15,008 nt of DNA from NCBI GenBank assembly GCA_022567815.1, contig JADFGI010000028.1, positions 1 to 15,008 on the forward strand, in the 5' to 3' direction. Both the position numbers and the translations under genes were made by a program. The notes under the pieces were generated by a model. The model made no database searches, was not told where the DNA came from, and was given only the letters and a program-made list of their open reading frames with translations. Positions 1 to 7,037 of the stretch are shown here, one piece after another. Numbering within the stretch: position 1 is the stretch's first letter; the number at the start of each line of letters is the position of its first letter. Source of the stretch: Nitrospinota bacterium (GTDB lineage Bacteria; Nitrospinota; Nitrospinia; Nitrospinales; VA-1).

Positions 1-937
1 TGATGGCCTTGTCCCTGGATATATCGTCTCGGATCCGCCCTACAAACACTGCGTCCTTGCCCTCCGCATCTATGGCCAAAGGATATTCGTTTTCCTCCGG
101 GCGGTCCACGACCTGAATCCCCGGAGAATCGCCCAGCAGTTTTTTCACTTCTTCCGCCGAAATGGGTTCTTCCGTTTCCACGTTCACGGACTCCGAATGG
201 GAATAAAATACCGGAACGCGGACGCTGGTGGGCGATACCTGAATCGAATCGTCCCCGAGTATTTTTCTGGTTTCGTTCACCATTTTCATTTCTTCCCTGG
301 TGTACCCATTATCCAGAAAAATGTCGATGTGTGGCAGGCAGTTAAAGGCAATTTGATGAGGATAAACCTGAGCCTTGAAGTCTTTACTTTCCAAAACCCC
401 CGTGGTTTGAGTTGTCAATTCGGCAATGGCTTTTTGTCCCGAACCGGAAACGGATTGATACGTTGAAACCACAACCCGTCTAATCCGGTATCTGGCGTGA
501 ATGGGGTGGAGGACGACCACCATTTGAATGGTCGAACAATTGGGATTGGCGATGATTCCCGGTTGGTCTGGAATGGCGTCCGGATTCACTTCCGGAACCA
601 CCAGGGGAATATCTTTTTCCATACGAAAGGCACTGCTGTTGTCGATGACGATGCAACCTGCCTGAACGGCAATGGGGGCGTATTTTCTGCTTACCGTCGC
701 GCCGGCGGAAAAGAGAGCAAAATCCAACCCTGCAAATGAGGTTTCAGTCAGTATCTCAACAGGGACAGTGCGACCTTTAAATTTAAAAGTAATTCCAATG
801 GACCGGGGCGACGCCAGAAGGACCAGGCGTTCAATGGGGAAATTCCGCTCCTCCAGCGTGGTTATCATTATCCTGCCGACGGCGCCAGTGGCGCCAACAA
901 CGGCAACGTTATATTTTTCCTTTTTACTAAAAGCCAT
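1..937 (-). CDS. asd: Aspartate-semialdehyde dehydrogenase, 3' end outside window
   Basis: This enzyme makes L-aspartate 4-semialdehyde from aspartyl phosphate with NADPH, at the branch to lysine/diaminopimelate, threonine and methionine, in the cytoplasm. Reading the minus strand from the ATG at 937 gives about 312 residues before the window edge; family members are usually 330-345, so only the tail is missing. Seen: the NADP-binding GATGAVG at residues 15-21, the catalytic-cysteine motif PNCST with Cys134, and RVPV followed by His247 (substrate Arg240 and the catalytic His of the family). The start overlaps the end of leuB by 11 bp, and GGAG lies 4 nt upstream of the ATG, so translation is probably coupled to leuB. 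No internal stop or odd composition was seen. Family call is very secure. Confidence 0.96.
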   Translation of the reverse strand, partial: MAFSKKEKYNVAVVGATGAVGRIMITTLEERNFPIERLVLLASPRSIGITFKFKGRTVPVEILTETSFAGLDFALFSAGATVSRKYAPIAVQAGCIVIDNSSAFRMEKDIPLVVPEVNPDAIPDQPGIIANPNCSTIQMVVVLHPIHARYRIRRVVVSTYQSVSGSGQKAIAELTTQTTGVLESKDFKAQVYPHQIAFNCLPHIDIFLDNGYTREEMKMVNETRKILGDDSIQVSPTSVRVPVFYSHSESVNVETEEPISAEEVKKLLGDSPGIQVVDRPEENEYPLAIDAEGKDAVFVGRIRDDISRDKAI

Positions 938-2018
938 TGGTCTCCAATTCCCCGGCCACCAGGTCTCCCATCTCCGAGGTTCCCACTTCTTTCATTCCCT
1001 TTGACATGATGTCCGGGGTGCGGTATCCCTGATTCAACACCGATTCAACTGCATCTTCTATCCATTGTCCAGGTTCCTCTTCGTTCAGGGAATATTTGAA
1101 CATCATGCCGACGGAAAGAATGGTCGCCAATGGATTGGCTTTGCCTTGCCCCGCAATATCCGGCGCGCTTCCGTGGATAGGCTCGTACATTCCGTTCTCA
1201 CCGCCCACGCTTGCGGAAGGCAACATGCCTATCGACCCAGTGAGCATGGACGCTTCGTCGCTGAGAATATCGCCGAACATATTCGTCGTGACGATGACGT
1301 CAAACTGCTTGGGGTCGCGCACCAACTGCATGGCGCAATTGTCCACATACATGTGTTGAAGTTCAATGTCCGGAAATTCCTTTTGGGTGCGAGTGACAAC
1401 TTCTCTCCACAATTCGGTGGCTTCCAGGACGTTGGCTTTATCCACCGACATCACTTTTTTGCTTCTTTGTCCTGCGACCTGAAAAGCGATGCGGGCGATC
1501 CGCTCAATTTCCATCTCGGTATAAACCAGGGTATTAACCCCTTTACGAGTGCCGTCCGCAAGGGTCTCGATTCCACGGGGTTCGCCAAAATATATGCCCC
1601 CGGTCAATTCCCGCACCACCAGAATATCCAATCCTTCCACCACTTCACGCTTCAAGGTGGATGCCTCCACAAGGGCCGGAAATATTTTTGCCGGACGCAA
1701 ATTGGCATAAAGTTTCAGGGATGACCGCAGGCCAAGAAGCGCCCGTTCGGGACGCAGGGAAAACTCCAGCTTTTCCCATTTGGGTCCACCCACCGCACCC
1801 AGAAGAACGGCGTTGGCATTTTTAGCGGCTGTGAGGGATTCATCGGGAAGCGGATGCCCGGTCGCTTCGTAGCCCGCGCCGCCGACAGGGACCTGGTCCA
1901 TTTCGAGGGTCAAATTCAGTTTGGCTTCAATGATTTTTAATATTTTAACCGCTTCCCGCACGACTTCCGGTCCGATGCCATCGCCCGGCAATAAGGCGAT
2001 CTTAAAGTTTTCCTTCAT
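927..2018 (-). CDS. leuB: 3-isopropylmalate dehydrogenase
   Basis: This cytoplasmic enzyme oxidises and decarboxylates 3-isopropylmalate with NAD+ to 2-oxoisocaproate, the third step of leucine synthesis. The 363 residues match the family's usual length. Seen: GDGIGPEV at 12-19; the substrate arginines in GLRSSLKLYANLRP (Arg98, Arg108) and RELTGGIYFG (Arg136, Tyr143); Lys194 in DKANVLE; the metal-binding acids Asp226 (YVDN), Asp250 and Asp254 (FGDILSDEASML); and the cofactor loop EPIHGSAPDIAGQGKANP near 279-296. These distinguish it from isocitrate dehydrogenase. An AGGA lies 10 nt before the ATG. It is the first gene of a leuB-asd unit with a promoter-like site at 2115-2142. leuC and leuD are not in the window. 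Confidence 0.97.
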   Translation of the reverse strand: MKENFKIALLPGDGIGPEVVREAVKILKIIEAKLNLTLEMDQVPVGGAGYEATGHPLPDESLTAAKNANAVLLGAVGGPKWEKLEFSLRPERALLGLRSSLKLYANLRPAKIFPALVEASTLKREVVEGLDILVVRELTGGIYFGEPRGIETLADGTRKGVNTLVYTEMEIERIARIAFQVAGQRSKKVMSVDKANVLEATELWREVVTRTQKEFPDIELQHMYVDNCAMQLVRDPKQFDVIVTTNMFGDILSDEASMLTGSIGMLPSASVGGENGMYEPIHGSAPDIAGQGKANPLATILSVGMMFKYSLNEEEPGQWIEDAVESVLNQGYRTPDIMSKGMKEVGTSEMGDLVAGELETNGF

Positions 2019-2051
2019 TTTAAATTGTTCCTGTTGTTTTATAGAATTTGA

Positions 2052-2111
2052 GGTTCCTGAGGGAACCGCGTAACCGGCAAGGAATTCAGCCTGCTTGGGG
2101 GTAAAACCCCC
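2052..2111 (-). other. Two hairpins in the leuB leader
   Basis: The perfect inverted repeats GGGGGT-AAA-ACCCCC (2097-2111) and GGTTCC-TGAG-GGAACC (2052-2067) lie between the promoter-like site and the leuB ribosome binding site. The first overlaps the predicted transcription start, so it may be a DNA operator rather than an RNA hairpin. Neither is followed by a T tract, so neither looks like an intrinsic terminator. Confidence 0.4.
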
Positions 2112-2114
2112 GCA

Positions 2115-2142
2115 AGTATATCTGCATTAAACTCATTGTAAA
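2115..2142 (-). promoter_or_regulatory. Candidate sigma70 promoter of leuB-asd
   Basis: On the minus strand TTTACA (2142-2137) is followed after 16 nt by TATACT (2120-2115), about 100 nt upstream of the leuB start. Just downstream lie two perfect hairpins: GGGGGT/ACCCCC with an AAA loop at 2097-2111, close to the expected transcription start, and GGTTCC/GGAACC with a 4-nt loop at 2052-2067. They could be operator or leader elements, but no leader peptide rich in leucine codons was recognised. Confidence 0.6.
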
Positions 2143-2166
2143 TAAATATTATTACCCTATCATACA

Positions 2167-2235
2167 CCCCGTTACACGGGCCCCACTACGTGGGGAGGAA
2201 AAGTTTAAGGCTCCGTTCGCTGGGCTCACGAGCCC
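2167..2235 (-). repeat. Hairpin-mosaic repeat block, copy 1
   Basis: Three perfect hairpins sit in a row: CCCGT-TAC-ACGGG (2168-2180), CCCCAC-TAC-GTGGGG (2181-2195) and GGGCTC-AC-GAGCCC (2222-2235). Between the last two, the linker read on the minus strand contains GAGCCTTAAACTTTTCC, which recurs at 7412-7428. The block is therefore an inverted copy of the family seen near 7270-7445 and 12455-12556. On the minus strand both triloops read GTA. It lies in the 504-bp gap between the divergent leuB and GT2 genes. Confidence 0.75.
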
Positions 2236-2252
2236 CGGAAACCGTTATTTTC

Positions 2253-2381
2253 GTCATCGCGAGAGGCAGACCGTGTTCTGGGTTTATGGATAAAGGAACT
2301 ATCTTTTCCCCAGTCATTGCGAGCGAAGCGAAGCAACCCAGAGACTCTGGGTCGCCACGCCGCTTTGCGGCTCGCGATGAC
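2253..2381. repeat. Dispersed inverted repeat with a half copy
   Basis: The outer arms GTCATTGCGAGC (2313-2324) and GCTCGCGATGAC (2370-2381) pair with one mismatch, and the centre CCCAGAG-A-CTCTGGG (2337-2351) is a perfect palindrome, so the whole can fold into one long hairpin. A half copy, GTCATCGCGAG, begins at 2253. Repeats with this GCGAGCGAAGCGAAGC core are common in many bacterial genomes, from general knowledge. No coding sequence is visible here. Confidence 0.65.
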
Positions 2382-2476
2382 GGGTCTTTAAAATCAAATT
2401 GTCAGCCTGTTTTTGGAAATTTAGTTCCTTAGGAACCCTTGGATAACTAAAACCCATCGCACCTAAATATTTGATC

Positions 2477-2518
2477 CGGCGCTACGCTGGTCCCGCCTAG
2501 CGGGCTTCCTGGACCCAT
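2477..2518 (+). repeat. Hairpin-mosaic repeat block, copy 2
   Basis: The perfect hairpin CCCGC-CTA-GCGGG (2492-2504) is followed by CTTCC and CTGGACCCA. CTTCC adjoins the same hairpin type at 4503-4522 and 12515-12536, and CTGGACCCA recurs twice at 7179-7209. A degenerate CGCTACGCTGG arm stands upstream. The block ends only a few bases before the GT2 start codon, so it forms that gene's immediate 5' leader. Confidence 0.65.
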
Positions 2519-2522
2519 TCTA

Positions 2523-3293
2523 ATGATTAATGGCAAACGCATCACGGTGGTCATGCCGGCTTATAACGCCGGGAAAACCCTCCTGAAAACCTATCAGGAA
2601 ATTCCAAGCTCGGTGGTCGATGATATCATCCTCACCGATGACGCCAGCCAGGACGATACCGTTGAAATTTCCAATGAACTTAACATCAACACGCTAGTCC
2701 ATGCAAAAAACAAAGGCTATGGGGCCAACCAGAAAACCTGCTATCAGGAAGCGGTTCGCAGGGGAACTGATATCGTCGTCATGCTCCACCCCGATTACCA
2801 GTACACGCCAAAACTCATTTCCGCCATGGCCTTCATGATCGCCGAAGGTATTTTCGATGTGGTGATCGCTTCACGGATTCTTGGCAACCGGGCAATGGCG
2901 GGCGGCATGCCTGCCTACAAATACTACGCCAACCGGTTTTTAACCCTGGCCGAAAACCTGATCATCAACCAGAAACTTTCCGAATACCACACGGGCTACC
3001 GGGCATTCAGCGTAAAAACGTTAACGGCCATCCCCATGCTGGAAAATTCGGACGATTTTGTTTTCGACAATGAAATGCTTCTCCAGGCTTTATATTTTGG
3101 GTTCCAGGTGGGAGAGGTCTCCTGTCCCGCCCGATATTTCGAGGAAGCGTCCTCCATCAGTTTCCGCAGAAGTATGAAATATGGATTTGGCGTCCTGCAA
3201 ACAGCGGCCAAGTATTTCATGGCGAAAAAAGGAATTCAGTCCTTTCCCATTTTCGATCCCAACGGAAAAAAACTGACCGTTGGCTCTCTATAA
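2523..3293 (+). CDS. Family 2 glycosyltransferase (GT2, GT-A fold), soluble
   Basis: This is probably an inverting sugar transferase using a nucleotide-sugar donor and metal. Acceptor and sugar cannot be read from the sequence. Seen in 256 residues: the nucleotide-binding start VVMPAYNAGKTL (9-20), DDAS (39-42), a conserved NKGYGANQKT (63-72), LHPDYQY at 88-94 where the family usually has its DxD-type metal site (here a lone Asp91), then YHTGYRAFS (155-163) and FDNEM (181-185). The architecture resembles dolichyl-phosphate-mannose-synthase-like GT2 proteins but has no membrane segments and no GtrA domain. The gene stands alone, convergent with truA. No clear Shine-Dalgarno precedes the ATG; a repeat hairpin lies 18 bp upstream. 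A role in lipid-linked or surface glycan synthesis is plausible but unproven. Confidence 0.88.
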   Translation: MINGKRITVVMPAYNAGKTLLKTYQEIPSSVVDDIILTDDASQDDTVEISNELNINTLVHAKNKGYGANQKTCYQEAVRRGTDIVVMLHPDYQYTPKLISAMAFMIAEGIFDVVIASRILGNRAMAGGMPAYKYYANRFLTLAENLIINQKLSEYHTGYRAFSVKTLTAIPMLENSDDFVFDNEMLLQALYFGFQVGEVSCPARYFEEASSISFRRSMKYGFGVLQTAAKYFMAKKGIQSFPIFDPNGKKLTVGSL

Positions 3294-3424
3294 TAAAATA
3301 CTGAAACCCTTTTTCATCGTAGAAGGCGCAGAGAAAACCAAGAAAAAAATGGACAGGATTCACAGGATCAACAGGAAGAATCAACCCCTTTTAACCACCG
3401 ATGAACACAGATGAGAAAAATAAA

Positions 3425-3446
3425 CCCTCTCCCTCATGGGAGAGGG
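3425..3446. terminator. Perfect 9-bp hairpin, possible bidirectional terminator
   Basis: CCCTCTCCC and GGGAGAGGG flank a TCAT loop between the convergent ends of the GT2 and truA genes. It lacks a following T tract on either strand, so termination is only suggested by its place. The same arms are part of a well-known dispersed repeat type. Confidence 0.35.
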
Positions 3447-3473
3447 CTGGGTGAGGGTGGTAGATAGGATTTT

Positions 3474-3504
3474 GCGGTCTGCGGTCTGCGGTCTGCGGTC
3501 TGCG
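3474..3504. repeat. 7-bp tandem repeat, four copies
   Basis: The unit GCGGTCT is repeated four times exactly, followed by a partial GCG. It lies in noncoding repeat DNA, so copy-number change would not shift a reading frame. Confidence 0.9.
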
Positions 3505-3601
3505 TTATAGGGTTTTACTATCCTGTCAATCCCGTCAAATTCCTTTTGGTTTTCTTTACGATCTTAGCGGCTTTGCGGTAATGAACTGGTTTTGTTTTTT
3601 G

Positions 3602-4348
3602 TCACTCATCATCATAAAACACCTCAACCAGACAAAGCCCGTATGGCCGCGCCGTGGGACCGGCATTTTTGCGATCACGGGACTCTAAAATCGTTTTCAC
3701 TTCCTGAGCCTGCATTTTTTTTCGACCCACCTGCATCAGGGTTCCGACAATATTTCTAACCATGTATTTAAGAAACCCATTGCCATCAAAATCAAAGGTA
3801 ATGAAATCCCCTTTTTTTGATATGCCGATTTTGTAAATTTCCCGAATCGGATTTCTGGCTTCACAGTTGGAAGCCCGGAACGCGGAAAAATCGTGCTTGC
3901 CCTCCAGATAAGATTTTGCCAACAGCATTGATTTGACATCCAACGGATATTGAATGAACCAGCATCGGTCATGCAGGAGGGCTGATGGATACTCCCGGTT
4001 TAAAATAGTGTACCGGTATATTTTACGAACTGCGGATCGTTGAGCGTGAAAATCGTCCGGGACCTCCGCAACATTCTTAACAGCAATGTCGTGCGGCAGG
4101 AGACTGTTGAAGGCCATCAAAAATTGGTGGGGGGTCATGGTGGAGGCCGTCTGGAAATGCGCCACCTGGGCCTCGGCATGGACTCCCGCATCGGTTCTTC
4201 CCGATCCCACCACGGCCCCATTTTCCCTGGTGATTTTCTTGAGGCAGTCTTGCAGGATTGCCTGGATGGTGGGGCCGTTGGGTTGCACCTGCCAGCCGTG
4301 ATAACGGGTTCCCTCATACTCAATAATGAGTTTCAATTTTCGAGTCAA
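3602..4348 (-). CDS. truA: tRNA pseudouridine(38-40) synthase TruA
   Basis: TruA converts uridines 38, 39 and 40 in the anticodon arm of many tRNAs to pseudouridine. Starting at the TTG at 4348 gives 248 residues, as in typical bacterial TruA. Seen: KLKLIIEYEGTRYHGWQ (4-20), the catalytic GRTDAGVHA with Asp53, the C-terminal YRYTI and FLKYMVRNIVG segments, and RPYGLCLVEVFY at the end. The frame stays open back to an ATG at 4585, but those 79 residues are translated repeat DNA plus a terminator and resemble no TruA. GGAG lies 8 nt before the TTG. The gene is convergent with GT2. No promoter was found between the terminator at 4527-4561 and the start, so expression may depend on read-through. 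The family is certain; the start is inferred. Confidence 0.95.
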   Translation of the reverse strand: MTRKLKLIIEYEGTRYHGWQVQPNGPTIQAILQDCLKKITRENGAVVGSGRTDAGVHAEAQVAHFQTASTMTPHQFLMAFNSLLPHDIAVKNVAEVPDDFHAQRSAVRKIYRYTILNREYPSALLHDRCWFIQYPLDVKSMLLAKSYLEGKHDFSAFRASNCEARNPIREIYKIGISKKGDFITFDFDGNGFLKYMVRNIVGTLMQVGRKKMQAQEVKTILESRDRKNAGPTARPYGLCLVEVFYDDE

Positions 4349-4360
4349 GTACGGATCTCC
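4349..4360 (-). promoter_or_regulatory. Ribosome binding site that sets a TTG start for truA
   Basis: GGAG at 4360-4357 is followed by 8 nt and TTG at 4348-4346. Homology to TruA begins right after this codon, while nothing upstream in frame looks like protein. Confidence 0.7.
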
Positions 4361-4380
4361 AAAAATTTCCAATGAACGAC

Positions 4381-4522
4381 CCCGCCGCAAGTGGTAACCC
4401 TGGGGTCTCGCTCCTCCGCGGAGGGCGCTCGCTCCCGCGAGGGGGAAATTGCTCACGACGTGAAACATTTTTTTTGGGCCTCGCGTAGCGTCAGGCCCAA
4501 GCTTCCTCCCCGTGTAACGGGG
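4381..4522 (+). repeat. Hairpin-mosaic repeat block, copy 3
   Basis: Modules in order: the perfect palindrome CCTCCGCGGAGG (4413-4424), a CGCTCGCTCCCGCGAG piece, TTGCTCACGACGTGAAACATTT (recurring near 12312-12335 in slightly changed form), a long hairpin with arms TTGGGCCT/AGGCCCAA (4474-4500) whose inner part is CGC-GTA-GCG, and CCCCGT-GTA-ACGGGG (4508-4522). The block lies immediately upstream of truA and creates its false N-terminal extension. Confidence 0.75.
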
Positions 4523-4526
4523 CAAT

Positions 4527-4561
4527 AAAAAACGCGTTACATGATCTGCAACGCGTTTTTT
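4527..4561 (-). terminator. Strong intrinsic terminator, symmetric
   Basis: A 12-bp perfect stem, AAAAAACGCGTT (4527-4538) and AACGCGTTTTTT (4550-4561), encloses an 11-nt loop. Because the arms start with A and end with T, it could work on both strands. On the minus strand it lies about 260 bp after the helicase stop and 180 bp before truA, so it ends either the helicase transcript or a separate short RNA. Confidence 0.8.
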
Positions 4562-4724
4562 CTCTTTTTTTTGGCCCGATGTCAAATCTCATTCGGGCAT
4601 GTCCAAAATTATAAATGGACCTTGGTGTTCTTAACCTTAAATTTCTGGAATGGCGGACTTAAGTTTTCTATAAGCACCTCCTTTTTTAGATCAAACTAAA
4701 TTAAGGAATTGCCTCAAACCCTCT
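4527..4724 (-). ncRNA. Candidate small RNA or attenuated leader
   Basis: A promoter-like pair lies at 4758-4731 and the strong terminator at 4561-4527, giving a predicted transcript of about 200 nt. Its sequence can form GGAATT/AATTCC at the 5' end, GTCCA/TGGAC and GCCCGA/TCGGGC further on, and then the terminator. It contains AAAAAAGGAGGTG (around 4687-4675), a near-perfect Shine-Dalgarno with no start codon at usable spacing. No known RNA family was recognised; it does not resemble 6S RNA. It could equally be a 5' leader of truA with a conditional terminator. The evidence is structural only. Confidence 0.35.
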
Positions 4725-4730
4725 AATTCC

Positions 4731-4758
4731 AATATAGTTCCGTTCCAGTTTTCCGCAA
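4731..4758 (-). promoter_or_regulatory. Candidate promoter upstream of the 4527-4724 RNA
   Basis: TTGCGG (4758-4753) and TATATT (4736-4731) are separated by 16 nt on the minus strand. It sits 60-87 bp after the helicase stop codon, where a new transcription unit could start. Confidence 0.4.
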
Positions 4759-4817
4759 CTATTTTTTTATTTTGACAAAAATGGAAAAACTTTTCCTATC
4801 TATTCGATCACCTATTC

Positions 4818-6959
4818 TTAAAGAACCCCGGCGAAGGGTTTGGTTCCTATCAGCATCAACTCATCCTCCGCGCGGGTGATGGCGACGTAAAGCAGATTGC
4901 GGCTTTCGGGCCGGTATTGTGGATAATTTTCTTCGCTCGGTTCGACAATGCACACTGCGTCAAACTCAAGTCCCTTGACCTGGTGAACGTTGGTCACGAT
5001 GATCCCCGGCTCGAAGGAAAATTGATCCCGATGCCCCAGGCGAAGCCCCTTGTCCTTTGGAATCATTTCCTGCAGATCCTCCTTTAATTCCATAGCCTGT
5101 TTAGGATAGCGGCAAATGAGGGCTATCAGTTTGTTGGCTCCGCCGGACTGCAAAACGTGAACCCAATTGGTGATAGTTTCCAGCAAATCATCCTTATCCC
5201 CAACATTTTGGAAAGCCGGCGGCGGTCCCTGCCTACCTTCTACTTTTTTGGGATTGCCTGCCACCCGGTTGGCCAGGGTCATGATTTGCGCCGTGCAACG
5301 GAAAGAAATTTCGAGACGGATCAAATCACTTTCATCAAGGTTCAGATTGTTTATGATTTTGTCCCACCCGATGAATCGCCTGGAGAATAAAATCTTCTGG
5401 CTAACATCGCCAACTATGGTCAAATTATGTTTATCCCGGACGGCGTTCATCATAATGGAGAATTCCACCGGGCCAAAATCCTGCGCTTCATCAATGACCA
5501 GATGGTCCAGAGAAGTGATGTCGCCATTATTGCCGGGCAATCCACCATTTTTCAATTGGATATTGCACAAAATGAGAGACATGTCGAAATAATCCAGATT
5601 TTTATATTGCCGGTCCTTTTCCGTTTTTTGTTTCAAGTAATCCAAATGATAGTCGAGCTTCCGGTCCGGTTTTAAATGGGACCGCAAAAGATCCGAATCG
5701 GCCAGCAGGTCATAAATATCATTGATATAATCTTCCATCTTCCCCAGCAGGGACCGCAGGGACACAAGAATATGCTTTCTTTCTTTTTCGGGCAATTTTG
5801 CGCCGTTGACCTCATGCGTGAAATTCCTGATCCGGGGAAGAATGGCCTCTTCCCTGCCCTCGTCCCATTGTTGGACCAGGTTTGGCCAGCGGGAAAAAGT
5901 ATCGCGAATCCATTGGTCCGTTCGCTTGCTCTGCTTTTCCACCTGCCCTGAAATTGCTGAAAGAATTTCCTCGGAAAATTTAATTTTTTCTACAAAGTCT
6001 GGAAGATTATGAAATTTGAAATATGCTTTTCCCCTGGTCGCTTTGCGAATGATAGAAATCGCCCAACTGTTAAACGTGGAGGTTTCCACTCCGTGAATTC
6101 CCAGGGAAGGCAGGGTCGAATCCACATAAATCTGCAACGATTTGTTCATAACCAGGACGCGGGTGTTCTCCGGACGGGCATAAGAATTTTCTTCATGCAG
6201 GAGCCAGGCAAGCCGATGCAGGGCGACCGTCGTCTTGCCCGACCCTGCCGAGCCTTGAATAATGACGGGGCGGTCGGGATCGGTGGTGATCAGCTCAAAC
6301 TGGTCTTTGGTAATCAGGGATAAAATATTGGGAAGTTTTTTGTCAATGGAACCGATATTTCGCGACTTGTGGGCGGCAATTTCCGCATCAATATCCATTT
6401 TTTGCCAGCCGTTGCCGTTGAGATCGAAATGATAGACCCCCTCCGGAGTATCGATCTGCACCAGTCTTCCCCCTTCGACCCGGTAAGAGCGTCTCAGCTT
6501 GATCTTGCCGCTACGTTCCCGGTCGTTGATTTCTTCAAAAAATTCCTCGCCCTGCTGGTAATTAAAATAAAGGGAAGAGATCGGTCCGTTACGCCAATCC
6601 ACAATGCCCGACTCGATGTTGCTCTTTTTGCCGATCAGGAAAGCCACTTCCTTGCCATCGTCCTCCGCAGTCACCACGCGGCCAAAATAGGGTTCCTGAA
6701 TCAGCTCCATCAATGTCTGATCGGTATCCTTACGGATATCGGATACTTTATGAGCCACGGCTTCATCGGAAACCAGCGGCTGTCGTTCCTCATGGTTCCA
6801 CTCGTTGACCAATTGCCGGGTCAGTTCCCGCGCCGCCAGATTGGCTGATATTTTCGACGCCCTGACTTGGGGAAGTTCGCCGCACAGCGATTCTATGGTC
6901 CGGCTAAACAAGGCTTCCTCTTCTTCGATGAGCTTTTTATCTTCTTCCGACAGTTGCAT
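4818..6959 (-). CDS. HelD-like superfamily 1 helicase/ATPase (UvrD/Rep fold)
   Basis: This is an ATP-driven SF1 enzyme. HelD proteins of Gram-positive bacteria release stalled RNA polymerase, so either that role or DNA unwinding is possible. With the ATG at 6959 it has 713 residues. Seen: a charged, probably helical N-terminus; PYFGRV (90-95) and VDWRNGPISSLYF (120-132), typical of HelD-like proteins and absent from UvrD/Rep; Walker A GSAGSGKT (236-243); DEAQD (490-494); GDVSQ (517-521); SFRCT (552-556); VTNVHQVKGLEFDAV (655-669); and NLLYVAITRAED (688-699). All helicase motifs look intact. A GTG at 6992 would add 11 residues, but AGGA 7 nt before the ATG favours 6959. It stands alone and is divergent from mrp. 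Confidence 0.88.
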   Translation of the reverse strand: MQLSEEDKKLIEEEEALFSRTIESLCGELPQVRASKISANLAARELTRQLVNEWNHEERQPLVSDEAVAHKVSDIRKDTDQTLMELIQEPYFGRVVTAEDDGKEVAFLIGKKSNIESGIVDWRNGPISSLYFNYQQGEEFFEEINDRERSGKIKLRRSYRVEGGRLVQIDTPEGVYHFDLNGNGWQKMDIDAEIAAHKSRNIGSIDKKLPNILSLITKDQFELITTDPDRPVIIQGSAGSGKTTVALHRLAWLLHEENSYARPENTRVLVMNKSLQIYVDSTLPSLGIHGVETSTFNSWAISIIRKATRGKAYFKFHNLPDFVEKIKFSEEILSAISGQVEKQSKRTDQWIRDTFSRWPNLVQQWDEGREEAILPRIRNFTHEVNGAKLPEKERKHILVSLRSLLGKMEDYINDIYDLLADSDLLRSHLKPDRKLDYHLDYLKQKTEKDRQYKNLDYFDMSLILCNIQLKNGGLPGNNGDITSLDHLVIDEAQDFGPVEFSIMMNAVRDKHNLTIVGDVSQKILFSRRFIGWDKIINNLNLDESDLIRLEISFRCTAQIMTLANRVAGNPKKVEGRQGPPPAFQNVGDKDDLLETITNWVHVLQSGGANKLIALICRYPKQAMELKEDLQEMIPKDKGLRLGHRDQFSFEPGIIVTNVHQVKGLEFDAVCIVEPSEENYPQYRPESRNLLYVAITRAEDELMLIGTKPFAGVL

Positions 6960-7007
6960 GCATGGTTCCTGAGTATATTCAACGGATATCACCCACTAAA
7001 ACCCTTT

Positions 7008-7037
7008 AATGTAGATTAGATACTCCGGTGGGGTCAA
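7008..7037 (-). promoter_or_regulatory. Candidate promoter of the helicase gene
   Basis: TTGACC (7037-7032) and TACATT (7013-7008), 18 nt apart on the minus strand, lie about 50 bp before the start codon. A hairpin of AAAAAAC/GTTTTTT (7048-7066) stands just upstream; its role is unknown. Confidence 0.4.

Larger units (their letters stand above)
3320..3600. repeat. Cluster of common dispersed repeats between convergent genes
   Basis: The whole 308-bp gap between GT2 and truA is repeat material with no gene. In order: an AGAAAACCAAG/ACAGGATTCACAGGAT-type repeat (about 3320-3375), an AACCACCGATGAACACAGATGA-like piece (about 3394-3415), a perfect hairpin (3425-3446), a 7-bp tandem repeat (3474-3504), then an inverted diverged copy of the first repeat (about 3521-3581, TGTCAATCCCGTCAA, GGTTTTCTTTACGATC, GCGGCTTTGCGG). 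Similar pieces are scattered in many environmental bacterial genomes, from general knowledge. Confidence 0.65.

Noticed and set aside
1065..1724. 219-codon plus-strand frame inside leuB
   Set aside because: It is antisense to leuB with all catalytic motifs; the translated product is rich in His, Phe and Gln with no recognisable domain.
2190..2432. 80-codon plus-strand frame in the leuB-GT2 gap
   Set aside because: It runs through two repeat families, and its residues are translated repeat arms.
4772..4802. Plus-strand promoter TTGACA with TATCTA
   Set aside because: The spacing is 19 nt and it points antisense into the 3' end of the helicase gene with nothing to express.
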